Assembly: GCF_018531495.1 (NCBI RefSeq)
Contig: NZ_JAHDTI010000002.1
Span: 1,116,001 to 1,180,000, forward strand
Origin: Nonomuraea sediminis
GTDB taxonomy: Bacteria; Actinomycetota; Actinomycetes; Streptosporangiales; Streptosporangiaceae
Length of the DNA: 64,000 bases
Direction of reading: 5' to 3'
Within the stretch, counting starts at the first letter, position 1, and the number at the start of each line of letters is the position of its first letter. Below are positions 16,833-23,317 of the stretch, in pieces. The translations under genes were made by a program, and so were the position numbers. A model generated the notes under the pieces. The model searched no databases. It was not told the origin of the DNA and saw only the letters and a program-made list of their open reading frames with translations.

Positions 16833-17207
16833 ATGCCGATGCCGAGCTGGTGGGGGCACGTGAACAAGCGGGTGTTCAACCCTCGCGCGATCGCGGGCGG
16901 GAAGTGGCCGGTGCTGACTCACGTCGGTCGCATCTCTGGCGCGACATACCGCACGCCTCTCGACGCGCATCCGGTCGACGGCGGCTACCTGTTCGTTCTG
17001 GTGTACGGATCGCGCTCGGACTGGGTGCAGAACGTCCTGGCAGCCGACAGTGCGCGACTCCAGGTCGACGGGAAGGAGATCCAACTCGCCGCCCCACGCC
17101 TCGTCGGGGAAGACGAGGCGTTCCTGGCCCTCTCCGAAGACGTGGCACGCCCACCGAAGCTGCTCCGCATCACCGAGTTCCTCCGCATGGACCTGGCCGC
17201 CCGCTGA
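16833..17207 (+). CDS. Deazaflavin-dependent (DDN-like) nitroreductase family protein
   Basis: A 124-residue split-barrel protein like mycobacterial Ddn (F420H2-dependent). The core is LTHVGRISGATYRTPLDAHP followed by LVYGSRSDWVQNVLAAD, typical for this family. Ribosome-binding site AAGGAG (16821-16826) lies 6 nt before ATG 16833. It is probably repressed by the divergent TetR through the three palindromes. It likely reduces quinone- or nitro-type compounds; F420 dependence is inferred from family membership. Confidence 0.88.
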   Translation: MPMPSWWGHVNKRVFNPRAIAGGKWPVLTHVGRISGATYRTPLDAHPVDGGYLFVLVYGSRSDWVQNVLAADSARLQVDGKEIQLAAPRLVGEDEAFLALSEDVARPPKLLRITEFLRMDLAAR

Positions 17208-17324
17208 CGACCGACGCCCAGCACCACCGTCGACGGATCGCCTCATCGAGGGTAATGATCGGGACAGGCGGGTGGGTGAGCTCATGCTTGCCGAGTGGAT
17301 CAGTGCCACACCGGAAAGCGGGCG

Positions 17325-17720
17325 TCAGGCCCAGCCGGTCATGGTGGTGGTGCTTGTTACGCAGAACTCGTTTCCTTCCGGGTCGCGCATTACCGTCCAT
17401 GTATCTGGGTTGTCGAGGTAGGCGGGGTCTTGCCGGACTTCGACTAGTTGGGCTCCGGCCTCGACCAGGCGTGCTACCTCTGTCTCCATTGAGCCTGAAG
17501 TGACCAGGTCGAGGTGTAGGCGGTTCTTGACCACCTTGGACTCGGGGACCTTCATGAAGTACAGCGATCCGCCGGTACCGTCTGGGTCGCTGACCTGGAA
17601 CTCGTCGGGGTTGCGCTGGTTGACCTTGTATGCCAGCGCCTGGGCCCAGAATTCGGCCTGGCTGGCTGGGTCGCGGCAATCGATGACAACCGTCAGCAAT
17701 GAAACCGACACTCTTACCAC
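17325..17720 (-). CDS. VOC/glyoxalase superfamily protein
   Basis: About 131 residues with two beta-alpha-beta modules of the vicinal-oxygen-chelate fold (TVVIDCRDPASQAEFWAQAL, then RLHLDLVTSG and DPEGNEFCV). Metal-ligand positions are partly kept: His in HLDL and Glu in NEFCV. It may be a glyoxalase, dioxygenase or binding-type resistance protein. The start is either GTG 17720 or GTG 17711; the latter has the better spacing from GGGGTGG. Confidence 0.8.
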   Translation of the reverse strand: MVRVSVSLLTVVIDCRDPASQAEFWAQALAYKVNQRNPDEFQVSDPDGTGGSLYFMKVPESKVVKNRLHLDLVTSGSMETEVARLVEAGAQLVEVRQDPAYLDNPDTWTVMRDPEGNEFCVTSTTTMTGWA

Positions 17721-17836
17721 CCCATCAACAAGCGGGTTTCTCTGCCAAGGCTAACCAGCTCGGGCAGTGTGCGTCCACGTTTGACCTGGTCACAAGCCTC
17801 AGAGGGTGGCCCACCCGATCGCGCTGTGGGCTGACG

Positions 17837-17881
17837 ACTTTCCTGTGAGGAAAATGGGTGCTACTTTCCTTAGGGGAAAGT
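17837..17881. promoter_or_regulatory. Two operators ACTTTCC-N5-GGAAA(G/A)T
   Basis: Palindromes at 17837-17855 and 17863-17881 share 7-bp arms around 5 nt, with centres 26 bp apart. They lie just upstream of the membrane-protein/winged-helix operon (ATG 17902) and are probable autoregulatory sites for the regulator at 18374. Confidence 0.75.
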
Positions 17882-17901
17882 GGTCAACGGCGGGGGGACG
17901 T

Positions 17902-18393
17902 ATGAATCCTCAGGATGCACAGTCAGCGCTCGACAACGTTCGCCGTCTTGAGGGCAAGACCCGCGAGGAGATGGTCCGTAAGATTCTTCCGCTGCCGCAT
18001 GTGGTCATCTCGGCGCTCGGGATCTTCGTCGGGCTCGCATCGACCGATCTCGAGCGTCCTTGGAGCACCATCGCCTTCGTGCTCGGGTTCTTCATGTTCG
18101 CGGGTGTGGGGATGGTGTACGCGCACTGGACCGCCGTCCACCGGAAGCCTACGAACCAGGAGATAGGCGTCCGAGTGGCATTGATCGTCGTTCTTTACGT
18201 GGTCTTTGTCGTCGCGCGGATCGCTGCCTTCGGCTTGATCCATGCACCGGCATCCGGACTGCTGTCGCAGGGTGGGATCGCTGCCGCCGTGACGGCCGTG
18301 GCATACCTTGGGCTCACGCCCCTGATCCGCCGGATCATGAAGACGATCATCTTGCGGGAGGCAGGTCAGGCTGATGGACCCAGCGTTCGATGA
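17902..18393 (+). CDS. Small integral membrane protein
   Basis: A 163-residue protein of unknown function with about four membrane segments (VVISALGIFVGLAS, TIAFVLGFFMFAGVGMVYAH, VALIVVLYVVFVVARIAAFG, GGIAAAVTAVAYLGL). The N-terminal 40 residues are soluble and charged. ATG 17902 follows GGGGGGA. It overlaps the regulator gene by 20 bp, a pairing often seen in actinomycetes, where a winged-helix protein and a small membrane protein form a two-gene operon. Confidence 0.8.
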   Translation: MNPQDAQSALDNVRRLEGKTREEMVRKILPLPHVVISALGIFVGLASTDLERPWSTIAFVLGFFMFAGVGMVYAHWTAVHRKPTNQEIGVRVALIVVLYVVFVVARIAAFGLIHAPASGLLSQGGIAAAVTAVAYLGLTPLIRRIMKTIILREAGQADGPSVR

Positions 18394-18700
18394 ATTCCTG
18401 CACGTGCCCGCGCGGCTGTCGATCGTCGCGCTGCTGGCGCCGGCCGACTGGGTCGACTTCGGCTTCCTCAGGGACACGATAGGAACCAGCGACTCGGCGC
18501 TGTCCAAGCAGGTCTCCGCTCTGGCCTCCGCCGGGTACGTCGCGGTGCGCAAGGGCCAGGACAAGCGGGCGCGGCGCACCTACGTGCAGCTCACTCCCGT
18601 GGGGAGGCATGCCTTCCGGCAGCACGCGGCGGCACTGGAGCGGATCGTCGCCCTCGCCCGGATGCCGAACCAAGGCGACCAGGGCCAGAACGACCCGTAG
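18374..18700 (+). CDS. Winged-helix transcriptional regulator (MarR-like)
   Basis: A 108-residue DNA-binding protein. The recognition region is DTIGTSDSALSKQVSALASA and the wing KGQDKRARRTYVQLTPVGR. It lacks a separate ligand domain, so the overlapping upstream membrane protein may supply the signal. The ATG lies inside the preceding gene, so translation is coupled. The palindromes at 17837-17881 are its likely operators. Confidence 0.85.
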   Translation: MDPAFDEFLHVPARLSIVALLAPADWVDFGFLRDTIGTSDSALSKQVSALASAGYVAVRKGQDKRARRTYVQLTPVGRHAFRQHAAALERIVALARMPNQGDQGQNDP

Positions 18701-18730
18701 AGCAAGGGTTCCGGGGCGTGTATCAAAGTC

Positions 18731-19006
18731 CTAGCGCTCGTCGTCCTCCTCCTCGTCCCCGCCGGTCAGCTCCAGCAGGCGGCCCACCGGTGAGCCCTCG
18801 ATGGATCGCATCAGGGCCTCACCCATCGGGCGGAACGCCTGGGTGAGGGCGTTGGCCAGCGGGCCGAAGATGTCGGTCATCTCCCCCAGCAGGTCGTCGC
18901 GTCTCTTCTCCGGAGGCGCCCACCGCATGGCGTCGGCGCTCAGCGCCTCCCAGTCTTCGACGGCGCCGTCGATGGCGTCGAGCACGTGGTCAGGATCGCT
19001 CGGCAT
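18731..19006 (-). CDS. Small acidic hypothetical protein
   Basis: A 91-residue protein with an acidic tail GGDEEEDDER and a central amphipathic region (DIFGPLANALTQAFRPMGEA). The ribosome-binding site GGAGGCAGG precedes ATG 19006. I see no domain that I can name. Confidence 0.7.
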   Translation of the reverse strand: MPSDPDHVLDAIDGAVEDWEALSADAMRWAPPEKRRDDLLGEMTDIFGPLANALTQAFRPMGEALMRSIEGSPVGRLLELTGGDEEEDDER

Positions 19007-19057
19007 GGCCTGCCTCCACGAAGCGGCATTCCGGATAAGCCCAGGGTAACTCGTGTA

Positions 19058-19891
19058 TTAGGCAAGATCACGGAAAGATACTGCTGTGGCGGTTGTTCTG
19101 GCCAGGGTTGTCAGGGTCTCTCCGAGCGGGGCGTCGACGGTCAGTACGGCCAGCGGGTCCCCACCCGTGGTCCCCTGGTTCACGATCGCGACCGGGATGC
19201 CGAGTTCGGCGGCGCGCTCCACGAAACGCAGCCCTGACCTGATCGACAGCGATGAGCCCAGCACAAGCAGGAGCCTGGCCCCGGCCACCATCGCGTAGCA
19301 CTCGTCCACCCTGGCGCGCGGCACGTTCTCGCCGAAGAACACCACGTCGGGCTTGAGCAGCCCGCCGCACGCGGCGCAGTCGACCACGGTGAACCCGGCC
19401 ACCTGCTCATCGGTCAGCACCGCGTCGCCGTCCGGGTTGATCAGGCCGCTCGCCTCCCAGCCCGGGTTGGCCAGCCGCAGCCGCGTCTCCAACTCGGCGC
19501 GGCGCGTCCTGCGGCGGCACGACAGGCACACCACCCGGTCAAGGCCGCCGTGCAGCTCGATCACCCGCCGGGCGCCCGCGGCCTGGTGCAGCCCGTCCAC
19601 GTTCTGCGTCACGATGCCGCTGAGCAGGCCCGATCGCTCCAGGTCGGCCACAGCCCGGTGGCCGGCGTTCGGCCGTGCCCGGCCCATCTGCCGCCAGCCG
19701 ACGTGGCTGCGCGCCCAGTACCTCCGTCGCTCCTCGGATGACCCGGTGAAGCGCTGATACGTCATCGGCGTGACCCGCCTGGCCTGTCCCGTAGGCCCTC
19801 GATAATCAGGGATGCCCGACTCGGTGGACAGCCCGGCGCCGCTCAGCACCACCACGCCACCCGCACCCACGAGTTCGACGAGCTCCCTCAC
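19058..19891 (-). CDS. Sirtuin-type NAD-dependent protein deacylase
   Basis: A 277-residue Sir2 protein. The NAD-binding motif is GAGLSTESGIPDYRG, the catalytic motif TQNVDGLHQAAG with ELHGG, and the zinc site has CLSC and CAAC pairs; GSSLSIRSG binds NAD. All core residues are present, so an active deacetylase/deacylase is expected. GTG 19891 lies 12 bp downstream of the radical SAM stop, so the two genes form an operon. Confidence 0.92.
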   Translation of the reverse strand: MRELVELVGAGGVVVLSGAGLSTESGIPDYRGPTGQARRVTPMTYQRFTGSSEERRRYWARSHVGWRQMGRARPNAGHRAVADLERSGLLSGIVTQNVDGLHQAAGARRVIELHGGLDRVVCLSCRRRTRRAELETRLRLANPGWEASGLINPDGDAVLTDEQVAGFTVVDCAACGGLLKPDVVFFGENVPRARVDECYAMVAGARLLLVLGSSLSIRSGLRFVERAAELGIPVAIVNQGTTGGDPLAVLTVDAPLGETLTTLARTTATAVSFRDLA

Positions 19892-19903
19892 ACTCTCATT
19901 GTG

Positions 19904-21199
19904 CTAGACGGTGCGGCGGCGCTGGGTGCGGCGGGGGTAGGCCTTGGCGGTCTCGGCCAGGCGCTGGGAGTGTTCCGCTTGCTTGCGCCAGTGGCCGTAC
20001 GCGTCGCCGCGCTGCGCCAGGCGGTCCAGCTCGCGCATCGTCGTGAGCGGGATGAACGCGGGCTCGGCATCGCGCCAGGGCGTGCCGGGCAGCGGCATGA
20101 ACGTGTGGGTGTGGATGCGCGCGCCCAGGTCCGCCAGGTCGGCCGCGAGCCGGATCGAGTCGGCCTGGTCCTGCTCCGTCTCGCCTGGCATGCCGAAGAT
20201 GAAGTCCACGTTCGGCCGGAAGCCCTGCTCGGCGGCGATCCGTACGGCGTCGCGGACCGGCTGGACGCCGTGGCCGCGCCCCGAGGCCGCCAGGATCGCG
20301 TCGGAGCCCGACTGGGCGCCGATGATCAGGTTGTCGTTGGCCACGTACCGCTTGAGCAGCTTCATCGCCTCGGGCGTGACGTGCTCGGGGCGCACCTCGG
20401 AGGGGAAGCTGCCGAAGAACACCCGGCCGTGCGGCGGCAGCTCCTCCTTCACCCCGACCAGCAGTTCCTCGACCGCGTCCAGATCGGGGTCCGGACCCGC
20501 CGAGCCGTACGAAAGCGACGTGGGAGTGATGAAGCGGACGTCGCGCAGGCCGTGCTCGGCCATCGCCCGGACGTGCTCGCGGACGCCGGCGACGGAGCGG
20601 TGGCGGAACTGACCGCCGAACATGAACGGCGTCTGGCAGAAGCGGCAGGTGTACCGGCAGCCGCGGGTGATCTCGATCGGGCCGAAGCGCCCCTTGTCGT
20701 AGGGGAAGGAGGGGAAGGCGTCGAGCGGCAGCTGTGGCGCGGGGCGGGTGCGCAGCGCCACGCCGTCATGGTCCTTGATCGCCAGGCCCGGCACGGTGCT
20801 GAGCTCGCGGTCCTCCCGCAGCGCCTCGACCAGGGCGATGATCGTGGACTCGCCCTCGCCGATGCCGGCCAGGTCCCATCCGGCGTCGATGACCTGCTGG
20901 GGTTCGGCCGTGGCGTGCACGCCGCCCGCGATGTGCAGGACGTGCCCGCCCTCGCCGCCCAGCCGCCTGATCGTGGCCAGTTCCGCGGCCATCGCCTCGG
21001 CATCGGGCGAGTAGAACGACCACAGCACCAGCACCCGGTCGGCGCCGGGCTCGGCGACGTGCGCGGCCGTCTCCTCCGGTGTGGCGCCCAGCCGTACCTC
21101 GCACTCGACCGCGGCGGTCCGGAGCGCGGCCAGCAGCGCGTGCACGCCGTACGTCACAGCCTTGCGGTAGCGGACCACCACCCGCACGTCCCTGGTCAC
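19904..21199 (-). CDS. B12-binding domain radical SAM protein
   Basis: A 431-residue protein. An N-terminal cobalamin-binding-like Rossmann domain (about 1-140: DRVLVLWSFYSPDAEAMAAE, HIAGGVHATAEP) precedes a radical SAM domain with the 4Fe-4S motif CRYTCRFCQTP. The length and the ending resemble the MJ_1487-type family (TIGR04013), whose reaction is not known to me. It is encoded just upstream of the sirtuin. No methyltransferase or biosynthetic partners adjoin. Confidence 0.88.
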   Translation of the reverse strand: MTRDVRVVVRYRKAVTYGVHALLAALRTAAVECEVRLGATPEETAAHVAEPGADRVLVLWSFYSPDAEAMAAELATIRRLGGEGGHVLHIAGGVHATAEPQQVIDAGWDLAGIGEGESTIIALVEALREDRELSTVPGLAIKDHDGVALRTRPAPQLPLDAFPSFPYDKGRFGPIEITRGCRYTCRFCQTPFMFGGQFRHRSVAGVREHVRAMAEHGLRDVRFITPTSLSYGSAGPDPDLDAVEELLVGVKEELPPHGRVFFGSFPSEVRPEHVTPEAMKLLKRYVANDNLIIGAQSGSDAILAASGRGHGVQPVRDAVRIAAEQGFRPNVDFIFGMPGETEQDQADSIRLAADLADLGARIHTHTFMPLPGTPWRDAEPAFIPLTTMRELDRLAQRGDAYGHWRKQAEHSQRLAETAKAYPRRTQRRRTV

Positions 21200-21212
21200 G
21201 TCCGCAGCCTAC

Positions 21213-21437
21213 TCACAGGCGTTCGTAGCTGATTTCCCCGCGCCTGAACATCGCGCGGATCGGCCATCCGCCATGTCGGAGGGCTTCGCCCAGATAGTGT
21301 TTCTCGCCGCTCGATGCCCAGCAGAACGGCATCTTCTCGATACCCGCAGATGACGGGTAGACATAGGCCACGCCGACCGTGTCGCCCTGCTGTTCGCAGA
21401 TCGAGAAGCTCCCCTCATAATTGGGGCTTCCTGTCAG
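21213..21437 (-). pseudogene. Truncated protein remnant without start codon
   Basis: An open frame of about 75 codons ends in TGA at 21213. It reads protein-like (SFSICEQQGDTVGVAYVYPS, then HYLGEALRHGGWPIRAMFRR), but a stop lies just upstream and there is no ATG, GTG or TTG in frame. It is probably the 3' end of a decayed gene. Its 5' side merges into the operator of the divergent Nudix regulator. Family not recognised. Confidence 0.45.
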
Positions 21438-21444
21438 ACTGACA
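21432..21444. promoter_or_regulatory. Perfect palindrome TGTCAGACTGACA upstream of the Nudix regulator
   Basis: A 13-bp palindrome with 6-bp arms lies 18 bp before GTG 21463. Position and symmetry fit an autoregulatory operator of the NrtR-type protein, controlling the downstream three-gene operon. The site-protein match is inferred. Confidence 0.65.
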
Positions 21445-21462
21445 AAAAGTTAACGTGGGTCC

Positions 21463-22161
21463 GTGAGTGATGATCAGTGGGAGCCGCCGAGCGTGCTGCT
21501 CGCCGTTGATCTCGTGATCCTTACCCTGCGTGATTCCGTGCTGAACGTGCTGCTCGTCGAGCGCGGTATCGAGCCCCACCGCGGCGCCCTGGCCCTGCCG
21601 GGCGGCTTCCTCCGCGACCGGGAGGAGGGGCTCGCGGCGGCGGCGCGGCGGGAGCTCGCGGAAGAGGCCGGGCTGGGCGAGGTGCACCTGGAACAGCTCG
21701 GGGTGTACGGCGAGCCGGGCCGCGACCCGCGCGACCGGGTGGTGTCGGTCGCCTACCTGGCGATCGCGCCCCGCCTGCCGGAGCCCGTCGCCGGCACGGA
21801 CGCGGCGGGCGCCTGCTGGAAGCCGGTGGAGCAGGCCCTGTCCCCACGGACGGAGCTGGCCTTCGACCACCGGCGAATCCTGACCGACGGCGTCGAACGC
21901 GCGCGCCTCAAGCTCGAGCACTCGGCGCTGGCGACGGCGTTCTGCGGCGACACCTTCACCATCTCCGAGCTCCAGCAGGTCTACGAGGCGGTGTGGGGCG
22001 TCAGGCTGGATCCCAGGAACTTCTACCGCAAGGTACAGAGCGCCCGCGGATTCATCGTCGCGGCCGGTGGCACGCGGCAGACGGAGACCGGACGCCCCGC
22101 CCGGCTCTTCAGGGCGGGCCCGAGCCAGGTGCTGAATCCCCCCATGTCCCGTTCCTCATAG
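21463..22161 (+). CDS. Nudix-fold transcriptional regulator, NrtR family
   Basis: A 232-residue protein. The N-terminal Nudix domain carries GGFLRDREEGLAAAARRELA followed by EEAGL, close to the Nudix box; NrtR proteins usually bind ADP-ribose. The C-terminal winged helix (FTISELQQVYEAVWGVRLDP, NFYRKVQSARGF) is the DNA-binding part. Known NrtR proteins repress NAD-metabolism genes. Here the next gene, 13 bp downstream, is a nucleosidase, suggesting control by a nucleotide signal. GTG 21463 has only a weak GTGGG upstream. A paralogue lies at 51911. Confidence 0.88.
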   Translation: MSDDQWEPPSVLLAVDLVILTLRDSVLNVLLVERGIEPHRGALALPGGFLRDREEGLAAAARRELAEEAGLGEVHLEQLGVYGEPGRDPRDRVVSVAYLAIAPRLPEPVAGTDAAGACWKPVEQALSPRTELAFDHRRILTDGVERARLKLEHSALATAFCGDTFTISELQQVYEAVWGVRLDPRNFYRKVQSARGFIVAAGGTRQTETGRPARLFRAGPSQVLNPPMSRSS

Positions 22162-22174
22162 GAGGCGTGCTCCG

Positions 22175-23317
22175 GTGAACGAACGTCCCATCGTGATCCT
22201 CACCGCACTGGACCTGGAATACCGAGCCGTCCGGGAGTACCTGACCGGACTCCGGCTGCACCGCCATCGCGCGGGCACCCGGTTCGAGGTCGGCCGGCTC
22301 GCCGACGGCGCGTGCCGGGTGGTCCTGGGGCTGGTCGGGAAGGGGAACCAGCCGGCGGCCGTGCTCACCGAGCGGGCGATCACCGAGTTCGACCCGTTCG
22401 CCCTGCTGTTCGTGGGCGTCGCCGGTGCCCTGTGGCCGCACGTCGGCCTGGGCGACGTGGTGGTCGCCACCCACGTCTACGCCTACCACGGCGGGACCAG
22501 CGAGGACGACGGGTTCAAGGCGCGCCCGCGGGCCTGGGAGATCTCGCACGAGCCGGACCAGGTCGCGCGGCACCTCGTGCGCGGCGGCTCGTGGGCGCGG
22601 CGGTTGCCTGGTGGCTCCGCCGTACCCGAGGTGAAGTTCGGGCCGATCGCGGCCGGTGAGGTGGTGCAGGACTCGGCGATCTCCGCGCACGCCCGCTGGG
22701 TCCGCGACACCTACAACGACGCGCTGGCGATCGAGATGGAGGCCGCGGGCGTGGCGCAGGCCGCGCATCTGAACAGGTCGCTGCCGACGGTCGTGGTGCG
22801 CGGGATCAGCGACAGGGCCGACGGCACCAAGGTGACCACCGACGGCGCGGGCTGGCAGCCGAAGGCGGTGGCCAACGCCGCGGCCTTCGCCGTCGCACTC
22901 GCCGAGGAACTGGCCAAGGAAGCACGCCACCACCCGCCGACGGAAGGTCGTCCGATGACCGAGCACATCAAGAACGTCGCCACCGGCCACGCGCGCGTGG
23001 GTGTCCAGGCCGGGCACATCCACGGCAACGTCTCGATCGGGCTGCCGCCCGCGGCCGTCCTCGACTTCTCGGCGCAGCTGGTCGAGCTCCGCGACAGGCT
23101 CAGGCTGGCCCGCAAGGCAGGCGAGGTCGACGAGGACACCTACGCCGCGGCGGAGCAGGAGATCGCCGCCGCCACCGAGTCCCTGTCGGAGCGGTCGGAA
23201 CAGGGCAGGAGCAAGGCGATGATCGCGCTCAAGCGGCTGCGCGGCCTGCTGGTGGATGTGGCCGACCTGGCGGCCAACGTGGCCTCCGTCATCACCGCGG
23301 TCAGGGGCCCGCAATGA
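22175..23317 (+). CDS. PNP_UDP nucleosidase fused to recruitment motif and helical module
   Basis: A 380-residue protein. Residues 1-250 are a nucleoside phosphorylase/MTA-SAH nucleosidase domain: ALDLEYRAV start, VGVAGAL, IEMEAAGVAQAA (ribose-binding Met-Glu) and GISDRAD (catalytic Asp), so it looks active. Residues 270-289 carry ARVGVQAGHIHGNVSIG, repeated at the N-terminus of the next protein. Residues 295-380 are helical. The motif plus PNP domain recalls effector proteins of NLR/amyloid signalling. AGGAGG precedes GTG 22175, and the gene overlaps the next by ATGA. An internal ATG (22955) with its own GGAAGG could yield the C-terminal module alone. Natural substrate unknown; nucleotide depletion is an inference. 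Confidence 0.85.
   Translation: MNERPIVILTALDLEYRAVREYLTGLRLHRHRAGTRFEVGRLADGACRVVLGLVGKGNQPAAVLTERAITEFDPFALLFVGVAGALWPHVGLGDVVVATHVYAYHGGTSEDDGFKARPRAWEISHEPDQVARHLVRGGSWARRLPGGSAVPEVKFGPIAAGEVVQDSAISAHARWVRDTYNDALAIEMEAAGVAQAAHLNRSLPTVVVRGISDRADGTKVTTDGAGWQPKAVANAAAFAVALAEELAKEARHHPPTEGRPMTEHIKNVATGHARVGVQAGHIHGNVSIGLPPAAVLDFSAQLVELRDRLRLARKAGEVDEDTYAAAEQEIAAATESLSERSEQGRSKAMIALKRLRGLLVDVADLAANVASVITAVRGPQ
22942..22957 (+). promoter_or_regulatory. Possible internal translation start inside the nucleosidase gene
   Basis: GGAAGG (22942-22947) lies 7 nt before an in-frame ATG at 22955. It would give a 120-residue protein, beginning MTEHIKNVATGHARVG, made only of the shared motif and the helical module. 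The downstream protein begins similarly with MSTNIADGGASVG. Confidence 0.4.

Noticed and set aside
22175..23317. Plain MTA/SAH nucleosidase housekeeping gene
   Set aside because: The active-site motifs fit, but the extra 120-residue module, shared motif and coupling to a membrane protein are not found in housekeeping MtnN.
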